Shown here: positions 1 through 11,965 of the stretch, in pieces
Numbering within the stretch: the first letter of the stretch is position 1
How the letters are laid out: every line of letters starts with the position of its first letter
Origin: Lumnitzera littorea
Taxonomy: Eukaryota; Streptophyta; Magnoliopsida; Myrtales; Combretaceae
Length of the DNA: 64,000 bases
Assembly (NCBI GenBank): GCA_024138015.1
Contig: JAMXBB010000004.1
Location: 80,883,613-80,947,612 of the forward strand
Direction of reading: 5' to 3'
The notes under the pieces: model-generated
Databases searched by the model: none
Seen by the model: the letters and a program-made list of their open reading frames with translations, nothing else
What the model was told of the DNA's origin: nothing
Position numbers and translations under genes: made by a program

Positions 1-976
1 AATTGTAAAGAAAAGTATGAATGAGCTATGAAAGCTTAGTACATAGCGACACAACTGCTTAAGATGTCACACTTAGCTTCAAATTCTAATGTAGCAAATG
101 ACCATTTAATATAATTAATTTAGTACTATAAGTCAACCATATACGAGCACTTGTAACTTTGGATACATGATAAGAAAATCGGGGTTTGATGCCACTACAA
201 CGACATTAGGGTTTATGGGAGTAGTTAACCTCTACATTATTCCAAAACCAAAAACCATAACCAAACTAAATTAAACTAAACTAAATGATGTGCTTAGAAG
301 CTAAGTTGATCACTAAAGCTTACTAAGGAAGTAGAAATGGGTCATTCTCATAGACGAGAAATTGTAAGGGAGATTAGCAAAGCCTATAATCTAGACTAAG
401 GATACTACCTAACATGACCCATGTGATACAACACCTGATATGATTTACCAATGCTAAATTAGGGTTCCTCAACGTTAATTCTTGCTAAAGGAACTAGATA
501 AGAGATAAATGGTTGCTTGAAGCTAGAGTAACAAGGAGAATGAGACTAGAATAAAGAATGTTCATCAACTGTAAGAAGGATGACGATGCTTGTGCATAAT
601 ACCAGAGGACTATTTAAATGGGTCCTAAATTAAGGTAAACTACAAAGAAAAGGTATATTTAGATAGGGAAATAAATATATGTTGTGCACTAACGTTATGT
701 TAAGCCATATGTTGCAAAAGCCTTAGGCACCCTTCTAGCAAAAACAAAAAAAGTTGTGTGGCAGTAGTTCCTTGTTTAAGCAAAGAGAAGTTCTTTGAAC
801 AAGTCAGCTTTCAAGTTGGTTAGCTCAAAAATAAGTCAAATAATAGGATTGTTAGGCAATTTGAGCTGTTTTAGGCTCCTCCAATAGGTTGACATGGTTA
901 CCTAGAATAGGCTCAGCAACTTGAGTAGGGAGAAACATCTCAGTAGGTGATGAAGGGAAAACTTCCGAATATAGAC
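1..976 (-). mobile_element. 3' untranslated region and part of the 3' LTR of element A
   Basis: This lies downstream of the integrase stop of element A. On the minus strand there is a TATA-like CATTTAAATA (bases 611-620), followed by sequence whose style matches the U3/R/U5 of the LTRs of C and J, including a ...GTATCACATGGG... stretch comparable to TGCATCATATCAAGTG in J. No terminal TG or CA pair could be placed because the other LTR is not in the window. No gene is seen here. Confidence 0.45.
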
Positions 977-1885
977 TTACTCATCCTTAGTTATTTGGCT
1001 ACTTAGGATCCTTGAGGCTAAACCTTGCAAGCCTTGGATGCGACTATAGGTAAGTGGTCTAAAGCTCAACACATATTGCTTGGAGCTTAGTGAGGGTAGT
1101 AGAAGGGTAGAATTCCCATAAGCTCTATAGTGTTGTTGAAGATTTGGTCTCAACTCGTCGAGTATGGCTTCATTTATGATATATAAAGTTAGATTGACTA
1201 TGTTAAAGGTTAGGGACACATTGCATCCCATGGGCAACAAAGGCTCCTAAGCAATGTCATTAATCTTTACTATCTTAAAGGACCATTGCCTTGGGGTAAC
1301 AATTTGTTGATCCATCGACTAAGGAACCTGTCTTTTCGAAGGTGTATCCACACTTGATCTCTAGATTAGAAGCTCACTACCTTTCTCAAGAGAGCTGCTT
1401 AGCAATGTATTGATTAGCTTCTTGAACTCTTTAGCTTACCTAATTCCTTTAAAACTTTCTTCTCTGGTAGTTAGGCTAGAAATCATTTCCATAGGTAAGG
1501 TTGGATTAATCCTATATTCAAACAGAAAATTGGTGATAGAATTGTAGGCGAATTCCACAATGGGTAGCCATTAAGTTCTTGCCTATGGTAGACCTTAATA
1601 GTGAGCTAAGAGTTCAAATGAGCACTTTAGTCTGACTGTCTATTTAGTGTAACAAGAGGTACTAATTATCAACTTTGTCTTAAATCTCCACTACAATGTC
1701 TTTTAGAAGAAAGTAATGAAATTTGGGTCCTAGGTAGAAACAATGCTATTAGGGACTCCATGTAACTACATGATATCTTATACAAAGAGATTAGTGATAG
1801 ATAAATAATCTTCGGATCATTGGTAGGGGATGAAATATGCCAATAGTTGTTTAATGACAATCATGTACAAAGGCTGGGCAATTTA
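977..1885 (-). pseudogene. Integrase core and C-terminus, element A
   Basis: Minus-strand frames read in order: a segment like LLAYFIP, then LHGVPNSIVS near 1737-1765 (the conserved stretch before the second catalytic Asp), a broken HPQTDGQTE-type segment, then the C-terminal FNIVNLTLYI (about 1180-1215), which matches the usual FNVADLSPY region of gypsy integrases. The last 88 codons (977-1240) are open and end in TKDE-stop. A motif SRIQGLQGLASRIL near the end recurs in J and B. Several stops and frameshifts interrupt the region. The first catalytic Asp lies upstream of the deletion point and is absent. Confidence 0.8.
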
Positions 1886-1944
1886 GAGAGATCACTCTAA
1901 TTCTCCTCTTACCATAAACAAGGTTGTCTTTTGTGTTCGACTAA

Positions 1945-2345
1945 GGTGAGCTTGAGCCTCTTGTACTTTTAAGGGTATCATAGGATATAAGACAACCCGC
2001 TTGCCATCCTTATAAAATAAATACTTATTCCTATAACTATCATGGAGTACTCATTGATTGAACATCTAAGGTCGATTGAGTAATATATGAGATGCATACA
2101 TAAGAAGCACATCGCATAAGGCTTCATCCTTGTACCCATCCCCATCGGTACCTAAGTATGTAGCATAGCATGTAAAACTCCTTTCTTGTTTAGCTAATGC
2201 AATTTGAAAGGTTAGGGGGTGGGAAATGGTTAACTGCTTTAACTAAGTCACTAAGGCCAACACAACTATATTCATGTAACTTTATCCATTAATAATTAAC
2301 ACATACAAATTCCCTTTAACTTAGTAATCGATGTGAAACAAGCTC
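1945..2345 (-). pseudogene. Aspartic protease, element A
   Basis: The minus-strand translation gives LYVLIIN (about 2285-2310), the position of the LIIDGGS active site, then MNIV, YKDEALCDVLLMYASHILL and KYLFYKDGKRVVL. This is the full order expected of a gypsy retropepsin. The catalytic Asp codon is replaced by Asn (complement of 2288-2290) and the next-but-one codon is a stop, so it cannot be active. It would have cleaved the Gag-Pol polyprotein. Confidence 0.8.
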
Positions 2346-2795
2346 TCTCTTTATGCCTCCTCCTTAGATGAGGCTACATTGATAGCTTGGCATATGACCA
2401 TAGTCACAAATCAACTTTTCTTAGTATTCACAATAAGCTCATCATCCTTATAGAAATGGTTAAGTACGCCTCCTAACTCTTCTTCTTCCTCCACTATCTC
2501 TTCTTTATTAGTGCTCTCTAATTCACCTCCCTTCATGACTATTACTCTTTTGTTAGGATATTATCTTCTTTCAATAATTCTTCCTAGTTTCTCTCTTATG
2601 ATTAGTCTAGATAGCAACGACCTTTCCTCTCTAATTAGCTCACTATTCTTCCTTGCTAAACCTCAGACCTTGGTGGCTCAGCGCTCTATTCAACATGTTA
2701 TGCCTTTGCTTCTCAATTCTCTATACTATTCTTATGACTTCTTTAAGCATATCAATCCTCTACACTTTAACCTATCACGTGAATGAAAAGGATTC
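2346..2795 (-). pseudogene. Gag C-terminal part, element A
   Basis: Before the protease, the minus strand encodes an acidic run (EEIVEEEEELGG) and a CPNKRV-like tail of a zinc knuckle, as found between nucleocapsid and protease in chromovirus-type polyproteins. The N-terminal two thirds of gag are not recognisable; the element appears cut by the LTR that begins near 2.8 kb. Confidence 0.6.
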
Positions 2796-2799
2796 TTAA

Positions 2800-4380
2800 T
2801 AATAAACCCCAAATCAAATGTATTTTGATGATAACAAATTATATGTTAAAATAAATGAAATGTATTTTTGTAATTGCTAATAAAGTTACCTAGCATGTAG
2901 TATAAAGAATCATATTCTTGAAGTTACTTGAGAAGAACAAAGAATTGAATGGTGAAAAAGTTAGCAAGATTAGAAGTTACTTGAAGAACTAAAATCTATA
3001 TGACAAATATTAGCAGTGAATGTTGAATCAAAATCTACTATTATTAGAAGTTGATCAAACATAAGCACAAAAAAAAAAAAAAAGAAAAAGAAAAGAAAAG
3101 AATGTTACATTACTTCAAAAGCATAAGATAAGGTTACATTATTTTCAAGATAGAGGAGTAAAAGAAAAGTATTGATCATAAGGAAATACTAACTAGATGT
3201 GTAGGACTTAATAGAATCACATATTAGAAGCTTAAAAGATGTATGAAAAACAAGACATGATCATAAGCTTATTATAAGGAAGAACAAGTCAAGACTAAAC
3301 ATCATGGAAACATATTTGGATAAGTGAAGGGGTGTAAAAGCATGGAGATTATAGAAGCATGTGATATAATGGACAAATAAAAGACTCTAAATATGTAAAG
3401 CAACTACAAGGAAAGAATCACATGATAGATGAGCATATCAGTAATTACAACAAAGGAAGGAGATCACAAAGATTTGAAAAAGAAAGCTACATAACAGCTA
3501 CTACCAAAATGAGAAAACACTTGAACATTGGAATCTATAACTATATAAGAATGAAGTGATCAGATAAAAATAAAAAAGAAAGGAAAACAAATGAGAACAA
3601 AACAAAAGTGTAAGCAAGAAACAAAGAAAAGTTTAAGATCTACAAACATTTTTGTTATATTATTGAGCTTACATATGTCTATCCGATCTAAGAGATAAGC
3701 TCATAGGTTAAGAATTTTATATTGTTATGCATTGTATGAAAGTGTAAGGAAATCCACTATAATCCTCCAATGAGTTACTAATCTCTTTAAAGTTAGTATG
3801 GTATTAATTAAGAGAACTTAGGAGGGAGATTGTATAGACTTGCAATTCAGAGGCAAGACAAGATCATGGGAACTGTTGAACTTTGTATAAATTTTTTTTT
3901 TTTTAAATAGTAGAAGTATGGTATAGAAAATTATGTCCTTAGTCACGGGCTAGAAGAGTGGATTGATGCTTAAGGTGGAACCGTTACATATGCTTGCTTG
4001 AGCTTATGATCCCTACATACATTATTTACTTACAGTTTATTTATTATTTATGTAATATATTACTTAATTGTTTGAGTGATTGTACACTACATAATTTGTT
4101 AGAATCATTTGCATAAGATTAAACACATGTAGAATTATTTGATAAGATAACTTGCTTGAAAGATTGAATTGTTAAGTATTAAAATTAGGTTTCACTCGCA
4201 AATTTCTGATGTGAAATTGTTAATATTTTTGTTACGTTAGGAGTTAAGAATGAGTTTATTAAAGCTTATTAATATTGAATATCAAGAAGTGAAAATTGGT
4301 AAAGTATTGAATTCCACTACAATCAATTCAACCCCCCTTGTTGAGTGCTTATTAGGACCACCACAACTACATTAGCATTG
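2800..4380 (+). mobile_element. Sirevirus-like (Ty1/copia) solo LTR or LTR fragment
   Basis: The sequence opens with an ATTTTGATGATAACAAA-type stretch and ends with CAATTCAACCCCCCTTG; both are hallmarks of plant Sirevirus-type LTRs from my knowledge of the family. A TATA-like CTATATAAGA lies at 3541-3550, in the expected U3 position. No internal region or second copy adjoins it, which suggests a solo LTR. Ends are approximate and no target duplication was found. Purine-rich A tracts near 3068-3105 are simple sequence. Confidence 0.4.
3541..3550 (+). promoter_or_regulatory. TATA-like box in the Sirevirus-like LTR
   Basis: CTATATAAGA lies roughly 740 bp into the LTR. It is supported only by motif and placement. 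Confidence 0.3.
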
Positions 4381-5702
4381 TGATGAGTGTGTACTACGTT
4401 ATTTAGGCAAGTGCATTTGTCAAGTAATAGTATAAGGGACTCAAAAGCCTAAGGTTTTCAATCCTATAAGAACTTAACACTTACTCACACTCAATTACTC
4501 TACTCGAAATAAAACGACAATTATGATGATGAAATAAGGATTAAAGTAAATTAAAGAAACTAAAACTAATCAATAACTAATGACAAATGGTGTAATTAAT
4601 TAACAAAAAACCCAAATAATAATAAAAAGTGATATCTAGACTCTAATCACCAAGAGATTAACATGTAGTAGCCTAAAGTTTCTAATGTATTTCTCATTCT
4701 TATTAAAGTTTCTAATCCTAATCACATTTTATATGAATTCTATAATAGAATAAATTAGAATAGTATTAAGAACAAGAATTCTACAATAGACAAACAAGAT
4801 ATCAATATTAATTCCAAAAGAAATCTATAACTTATCTCAAAGCTTATAGCATATCCCTTTAATTTTGATAAATTTGTTTATATATTAGCCTCTTGACTTC
4901 AATACGTATTATTTAATAATTAAATTGAAATCTTAGAAATAATAGCTTAGTTAATATAAAACACGTAATTAAATTAATAAGAACAAGAGAATTATAATAG
5001 AATAATAACAATTAATATACACTACGTGTTACCTCAAGGCTATACATTTAGACATAGATAATTCTACACTATAATCATGATAAAAATAAGAACTTTAATG
5101 ATAAAATTGAATAAAAACCTAAGAAAAGACTTCTATTATATCCTTATGACAACTCTTCTCTCTCTTGTATATGTGTCTGAGATCTATTGATATATTTATT
5201 AAACAAAATAAGCTTTAAATGGCAAGTATTTCAAAATCATGACAAGTCTATGGGTAGGAACATGATTGTGAAGTTAGGACGAAGGTTACTTGCAATAATT
5301 CTTCAAGAAATTGACTCCAATTAATTTTTGTGAGGATCACGACCGTAGAGTTGGATCGTAATCTTACACTTAGCCAAATATTCTTCAAGCTTTTGATTCG
5401 AAATTGAGGATGCGAGCTTCGTGGCCTAAGAATACAGCTATGGAGTTCAACTATGGTTTACCTCTTCACTTAATTCTTGGACAAAATTCTCTCTAGTACC
5501 TACTATTTTTAAGTCATTCTTCAAAAGTAAGTGAAATTTCCTTAAAAAATTGCCTAAATTCTTATCTTTTCACTTTATTGCTTTATTTGAGTCCTGAGAT
5601 TGAGAAATAACTTAAATTAGTAGTAAAATCATTGAATTTAAATCAAAATAACTCAAAATACTTAGGAAAATAACATAGGGTATGTGTGTAAAATTATACT
5701 CA
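4381..5702 (-). repeat. 3' LTR of element H
   Basis: On the plus strand it begins TGATGAG and ends ACTCA, so on the element strand it is TG...CA. The GCAAGTGCATTTGTCAAG stretch near its plus-strand start parallels GCAAGTGTACCTATCATTT at the same place in G's LTRs. The junction on the right, a short pyrimidine run then GCTTGTCCTTAAGCAAAT, parallels G at 24102-24145. The left end is less certain because only one copy is available. Confidence 0.5.
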
Positions 5703-6561
5703 TTAAATCTTCCTGCATTTAGGCATTTGCTTGTCCTTAAGCAAATCAATTACTCCTTTACAAGAATTGATAAATTAGGACAAGATCTCCAAATTAACCT
5801 ACTATTATTCAGTAATTCAGAAAACGTTCGTATTGGCTCCATCATGTGATAAAAGTCAATGCATCCTTGAAACATTACTAGTAACTTGTATAGTCTTCTA
5901 CTTTTACACGTGTCAATTTAACTCAAACACAAATACTAGAATTCAATGGCTAATTCTTGTAAATCAACCATTAATTGTGTAATTTAACCAAGGATTCTAT
6001 CTTGAATTAGTTTTGTTTTATTTAATTAGGTAAAAACCATATATGACTCCTTACATTTAGTTAAGATGTATGCAAATCTCTCTATAACTTCATTAAGCAC
6101 CATAATGAAGAGTAAATACATGTTGTATTTGCTCATCTTGTGCTCATTCCACTAACATATATATTCGTTGTCAGGCTATTTAATTTTATTGATTATTGAA
6201 ACTTAGTAGTAGCGGGGAAGTATGTTACTCTTTTGAGGGACTAATACTAATTGTTACTAATTTAGCCTTTCTTAATTTCATATTGATAGTAGGAAAGAAT
6301 GTTGCTCTTTTGAGGAATAAGGTCAATCCATATCAATTTTTCTTTTCTTATTGTTTCCTTTCCAACAAATTGCTAGTGGAAAAGAGTCCCTTCTTTTGAA
6401 TGACCATGATCGATTCATACCAACCACTTTTTATCTTATGATTATTCTTATTTATACCTTTATTGATTTAAAACATTTAGGAGAAATTACAAGAGATAAG
6501 CTTCATTTCCTATTTTATACAGGATTATAGGGCTTTAAAAATAAAAAAGAGATAAGTATAC
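5703..6561 (-). other. 3' untranslated region of element H (D-proximal half)
   Basis: This runs from the LTR to D's insertion site. The first 20 bases, on the element strand, are purine-rich and are the candidate polypurine tract. The rest is AT-rich with no frame that resembles a known protein; a 67-codon open frame at 6196-6399 has no recognisable content. The last five bases, TATAC, are the target duplication of D. Confidence 0.45.
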
Positions 6562-7133
6562 TGTAGACACTTTATTTTTGCCCCTTTGTAATTTTACTTA
6601 TTTATTATTATTATTATTATTATTTTTAGGTAATGAGAGGCTCCTAATTAAAAAATACAAAAAAATAGAAGAATAAAAAATACACAAAAAATATAGAAAA
6701 TAAAAAAAATTGAAAAATTGTAGAAAAATCTATAAATAAGAAAGGAATAAAAAATATTTTGGATTCAATAATTTTTTTTTTATTTTTTCTATTCATTTGT
6801 GTCTCATCTTCTTAAAAAAAAAAATAGTCTTTTAGGAGTTTATTTTAGGCCAAAGGAAGTTTGTTTTCATAATAAGGCTCAAGTTATTTACTTTAAGTAA
6901 TATTTATGCGCAAAGAAAGTAGGGTATAAGCCAATAGATCTATGGTAATATGCATGGACTTACACATGAGAGACATGGGTTAGATTCTTGTTATAGGTGC
7001 ACTATGCCTTGTTTTTTTTTCTTTCTTTTTTTTCCCCTTCTTAGCTCCAACTTGCCACGTATCAACTTATCATTGACCTACACAATTTTTTTCTTTCTCT
7101 TTCTCCTCTTTTCCTTAATTTTCTTGCGCATAG

Positions 7134-7669
7134 TGTCATGGTCTGAGGCTTTCTCTAGCATACAAATAGATTGTGCGGTGCTTATTATCCTGCTTCTACA
7201 GTAGTAAGCAAGCCTAACTCGTACGTAATACTAATCAACAAGGCCTAAACCTGTAAGCAACACAACCAAGGAAGAAAACCAACAGATTATAAGGGATATA
7301 GGTATGAATGGAAAAATGAATAGCATACTTTTATTAATTCTGATAGTAATACAAGGTTGCAATGTGTGTACACGGGGGTATAGTATATGTAACAAGTACT
7401 GTCGGTCGTGATTAACCAACGTGGTGAGTAAGAGCTTCAATCTAGAAGAGTACTCACACCCTCGTAAAGAGCTTTACGGACATTATTGGGCTTAGTAGGA
7501 AGAGACATTAAAACTAGTGAAATAGCATTACTTTCTAAAAGTAGAAATTTCTAATAATAGTAAGGCCCTAACTATACAAAAATAAAGTCTCCCCCTCCCT
7601 AATGTTATAATATGTACAAAAAAATGGCCCCTTGTTAGTATAAGTATCTTATAAAAAGGGACCCTAACA
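7134..7669. mobile_element. 536-bp solo LTR nested in D's 5' LTR
   Basis: The insert reads TGTCATGG...ACCCTAACA (TG...CA ends) and is bordered by CATAG (7129-7133) and TATAG (7670-7674). The sister LTR of D shows the uninterrupted site, GCATAGCATGCC, around 15482-15494. This is direct evidence for insertion rather than deletion. No coding content is recognisable (a 69-codon frame at 7231-7440 is unassigned). Which strand is sense cannot be decided; the family is unknown. Confidence 0.75.
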
Positions 7670-8093
7670 TATAGCATGCCTACATGACCTGTTTGCACAG
7701 CTCACTTCGAGACCACTTTTGATCCGTTTTTTTTTTGCGATTTCACAAAATTAGTGGTGAAACTGCGAAGCATGCGTGCGATACTATGCATTGACATAAA
7801 GAATACGTCCGCATTCAACCATTTGGAGGGTTAAATTAGCATTCGAAAATAAGAAATAACATGATATGAAGATTTTCTTTGAATCCAATCTTGCTCCATT
7901 CATGCTATTCATAAAGAATCGAAGCTTTTACTCAACATTTTTGGTAAAAACAAACATCTAGGATATGTGTTTGACTAGAAATTTCCACTCATTTGTACTT
8001 AAATTCGAGAATCAAGGATAGTCATCCACTATCATTCATTTAAAAAATTCATTGCCTTTGTTGGACCTTCTAAGTTTATTTTAAGCTTTGAGA

Positions 8094-8103
8094 GTTTAAA
8101 TAG
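8094..8103 (+). promoter_or_regulatory. TATA box position in D's 5' LTR (mutated)
   Basis: The sequence is GTTTAAATAG here and GTATAAATAG in the 3' LTR (15899-15909), so the TATA core is intact only in the 3' copy. Confidence 0.45.
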
Positions 8104-8284
8104 AGTGTCTTGCTTCATTTTCTAACATCAACAAGCATTACTCATCCAAACACACAACTACTTCTCTCTTTAGCTACAACCAAACACTCTCTCTAGAAAC
8201 TATTTAAGCTTGAAGCTTTTCAAGTAAATGTATTGCCACCAATACATTCCCCATGCTTAAAGCTTTCAATCCTTACCTTTCTTA

Positions 8285-8584
8285 TTGTCTGCCGTGAACC
8301 CTAGTTTCCTTGCTAATAAGGGTCTCGCAAACCCTAACCCCCCATGGCCACCCCTTTCAAACACCATCTACTGGCCCTCTTTGACTGAAACTAATCCTTT
8401 AGCCACCTTTACGATACTAAAAAACTCTAAGCCAACACTAGCTCTACCTTCAACGGCTACCATAGTAAATTGTGCAAACCTCTCTCTCTTTACCCCAACC
8501 CACCAAACTTTAACACCACCAAAACAACCACTAAATGTGAGAACATTGCCACCAATGGACCTTTTGACAATGAATTATACATGA
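8285..8584 (+). other. Open frame inside D's LTR, preserved in both LTRs
   Basis: A 99-codon Pro/Thr/Asn-rich frame with no ATG start lies about 180 bp downstream of the TATA position, hence in presumed R/U5. In the 3' LTR the same frame is open for 72 codons (16101-16316) and stops where CAA has become TAA. It has no similarity I recognise. C-rich composition alone lowers stop frequency, so this may be chance. Confidence 0.25.
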
Positions 8585-8829
8585 AAACATCAATTCTCGT
8601 TTGAAATAGTGGTCTAAGTGCGTCAAATCTAGCCACCTCCACTACTGCACCTTACTTGACTTTGCGACTAATTTTTGCTGCCCACATTTGGAGTCGACTT
8701 GATTTGAAAACATGCTCTAAGAGCCCCTTTGACTTGCGTGTACATCCTCTAGTCTAGTTTGATCTCTCTCTGTGTTGCGTTTTTTCTTTTTCCTTTGTTT
8801 CTCCCTTTGATGTCTTAATTGTGTTGTAA

Positions 8830-8868
8830 CAAAAAAAAAAAGAAAGAAAGAAAGAAAGAAAGAAAGCT
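8830..8868 (+). repeat. (AAAG)n microsatellite in D's 5' LTR
   Basis: An A tract is followed by seven AAAG units. It lies in the part of the LTR missing from the 3' copy. Confidence 0.9.
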
Positions 8869-9678
8869 TTGTTTATTTATTTATGCTTTGATAGAAAATA
8901 GAATAAAAAAAGTAATAAAAATAAAAAAAGTGTGCTTTATCACTCAGGAAATTTATTTTTAATAAAATTTTAATAAATAAAATATTTTCCTAAAAATAGG
9001 ATTTTCTTAGAATTTTTTGAAATCAATAAATACTTAAATAATCAGGACCCTTTTAGAAGTTTTCATAATTGAAAATAAATTGATAAAAATGTAAACTTGA
9101 GTATTTTCAAAAGTTAAAAGAGACTAACACACTTAAATTTTTAGAAACGAACTACGAAAGTCTGATCCCGAATAGCAGGTACGTAAACACTTGTACGTAA
9201 CTTAAAACATGGAAAAATCTATTTTCCCCCCCTTTCGTAAATAATTAGTTTTTTTTTTCTTATGTAAATAAATATATTTTGTTAATTCTTTATTTGTAGA
9301 ATAGAAATTGTCCTCTTAATTTAAAAGGGTACATTGAAAAATAAATTTATATTTGAAAGGTTCAGGTACTACCCGCATAGGGTTTAATAGGATAACTCTC
9401 GAACTCAGATATCTAGTTTCTTGAACCCTTTCCAAACAAAGAAAGAAAAAAGGTTTTCAAAATTTTAAATCAATGGCTAAGTTAGAATCAATTTGCCTAA
9501 TTGATTCTAATTTAATCAATTTTCTTGGTTTTATCGAGTGGTGACTTTAAACATTTTCAAAGACAATAGAAACTGAGTTTTCCTTAATTCCTAATCGAAG
9601 GTTTATATTAAATGGGCATAGGGTTTAATATAGATCAAGTTAAGGAAAATAAAAATAAAAAAATTTAGGCTCGACAAC

Positions 9679-9698
9679 TTAGCGACTCCATTGAGAAC
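9679..9698 (+). other. Primer-binding site of D (tRNA-Arg type)
   Basis: TTAGCGACTCCATTGAGAAC lies 2 bp after the LTR. It is a decayed form of the TGGCGACTCC...GGGGA primer site typical of Tat/Ogre elements and matches E's site closely. Changes are mostly C-to-T or G-to-A. Confidence 0.7.
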
Positions 9699-11392
9699 AC
9701 TAAGAGAGTTAGCCACTTAAATCTTTCGAAATTATAATTATTTTTCAAAATACCTTTTCCATGTTATATTTCTTTTTTGTAAATATATTTTATTTATCTG
9801 TACAGATATATACTAATCTTTATGCATATTAGGGGGCTTTAATACATGAATCATAAAATGTGTAATAGATACAATCAGAACCAAGCCATCTTAGGAGTTT
9901 AAGAGAGAGGTCAATGTGTAAACTTCAGATGTTATGGGGTAACCACCTTCTGAAGTCGGTTACGCTATCTCACTCAAGTTTCGATGTAACCAAGGAACCG
10001 TTTCTTCAAAAATATGTGAGGTCACAGAACTTAAGAACTTTATAACCTACCCTTATTACATACATGACTTTTAGACCTACTAATAAATAGTGATGGGGCA
10101 TATCATCAACGAAAGGTCAAGACTCTATCGAAATTCCACTATATCATAAAAATGTTGTAATATACTTTCCCTGTACCACTAAATGTAGTTTTATTCTTCG
10201 TATAGGACATTTCCATCATAAAATTGCACTTTCTCTATAAATATAGAAATTTCGTATAAATAATATTCTTATGTAACAATTCAATTTTCTTGTATTGTAA
10301 TAATGGAATTCCGATAAAGTCCAACCCTAAACCCTTTTATTACCATATTATTATTTAGTCATCGGTCCTTTGCATTTGCATTTGTGTGCCTTCATCTTTT
10401 ATTTATTTATATGTAAATATTTATGCTTGTTTTACTCATGTTTGTAAATAATCTTATCTACTACCATGACTATCTTTATAAAAGTTACATTTCTCTTAAA
10501 AGTTTACTCTTCAAATAAAAAGGTTTCCTTATGTAAAATAATTTTCTTTTACCACTAGTTAAGTCATCATTTTAGAATAGAATAAGACCATTAGCCTTTA
10601 GGATATACTTGTAAATTATTTTAACTAGCTTTTATAATAATTAAATTTGTAAATAGTCTTTATCACTTTAAAATGAAAAGAATTAGACTTAGTTCATAAA
10701 ATTTTTCCCTCTTTGTAAAATTTTAGAATTCACCACTCTATAGATTGTAAGAGTTTCCTTAGCAATTTGTTTATATCTCCTCCCATTCGCAAATTCATAA
10801 ATTTAAAAAAAAAAAAATCATTTGTATAGAGTTTTACTATTACGAAGTATTTGTCTTCCTAAGATTTCATTCTAAAGCAGATCCCCTTACCAACCTTTCC
10901 TTTCCACTAGATTTTTCTTGTCATTACTTCTCATTGACCCACTCTTCTTAGTATCTAGATTTTCTAATTAGGAATTATTTGTAAATATTAGGGATCCCAT
11001 AAACTTTTCCTTTGAAAAATAATTCTTCTCTTTTAATTACACTTCTTATAAGGGTTTTAGGTAATCTTTTAAATACTTACAAGTTGTAAATACTTTTCTT
11101 TAGTTGACCATAAATTGTTGAAATATTTCTTACTCTAACTATTTTTTAAAGAGTTTGTCAATTAAGTTTGTAGACTTAAGATTTTCTCATTAATTGTGCA
11201 TTTTCGGTATAAGCCTTCATCTCTTTCTTATAATTCCCTATAAAATAATTTGTAAAGTTTCTTTTGATTCTTGTGAAATTCTCCTTCTAAGAAGTTAAGT
11301 TGGTCCTTTTTTTTTCTCTTTCGAAAAAGAAAAAAGAAAAAAGAGAAAATGAAGGGTTATTAATGGGTAAAGATTCTTCTAAGTAGGTTCAA
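9699..11392 (+). other. Leader region of element D, no gene seen
   Basis: About 1.7 kb of AT-rich sequence lies between the primer site and the gag remnant. There is no frame with recognisable protein similarity. Tat/Ogre elements often have a long leader or an extra ORF here, but no ORF1-like motif like that of E is visible. Confidence 0.5.
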
Positions 11393-11965
11393 ATGGCTGA
11401 TGATAAGATCAACTCCTTAGAAAAAAAGGTAAATCAAATGGCTCAACAATTGCAAATCTTAGTTTTCATAATCAGTAGCCTCCAAGTATCTTAAGATCTA
11501 AATTTGGAAAAAATGACTTATGAGCTTGGAAGAAAAAGTGGCAACATTATAAAAGGGCATTTTGAATTTAGAAATAGCCATGGGTCGTATGTTCAAAAGA
11601 CTTCAAATGACGCCTATTATTATTCAAACATCACTAAGAGGGACTAGTGTTAAGCCAAAAAAGACATATTCAAGACAAGCTTACTTATAATGCCTCAAGA
11701 AGACAATTTACTTAGTTCAAAGTTCCAATAACCTAAATCTTTCATCAATTAAAGGAGGCGAAGTTCCTAATTTATGAAGCCCCTAATCCAAACTATAGGC
11801 TACAAAACTTCGACCTAAAAGCACAATATGACTACCATATGGGTTAGAAGGAGCATTACACTGAAGGATGTTGAAGTTTCAAGAACAAAATTCAAGATAT
11901 GATTGATGCTAAGATAATATAACTTAACATCTTAAAGGCCATTTGTTGTAAGCTTAGCTATTAGG
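11393..11965 (+). pseudogene. Gag remnant of element D
   Basis: An ATG at 11393 opens MADDKINSLEKKVNQMAQQL, a short coiled-coil-like segment that stops about 30 codons on. Further down the frames read APNPNYRLQNFD and then YHMG-stop-KEHYTEGC...FKNKIQDMIDAKII. The latter is the gag zinc-finger tail seen in Tat/Ogre elements (compare KNKIQDLID in E near 59.7 kb). The first Cys is Tyr here and there are stops. The capsid core between these two parts is not clearly present. Confidence 0.65.

Larger units (their letters stand above)
1..2800 (-). mobile_element. Element A: internally deleted chromovirus-like Ty3/gypsy remnant
   Basis: Read on the minus strand, gag 3' end, protease and the second half of integrase follow in order, then an LTR-like tail towards base 1. 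RT, RNase H and the first part of integrase are missing. The order gag-PR-(RT-RH)-IN is that of Ty3/gypsy elements. The C-terminal tail of pol resembles those of element B and fragment J in this window, so the three probably belong to one family. The left end is outside the window and the right end abuts an unrelated LTR near 2.8 kb; no target duplication can be read. Confidence 0.75.
6562..9676 (+). repeat. 5' LTR of element D
   Basis: It starts TGTAGACACTTTATTTTTGC and ends GGCTCGACA just before the primer-binding site. It aligns along 14894-16520 and 18935-19039. Without the nested 536-bp solo LTR and its 5-bp duplication it is about 2.57 kb. The copy at 14.9 kb lacks bases corresponding to about 8710-9590 of this copy. 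Confidence 0.75.

Noticed and set aside
3068..3105. Poly(A) tract as the tail of a LINE or processed pseudogene
   Set aside because: It is inside an LTR-like sequence, has no LINE coding part upstream and no target duplication.
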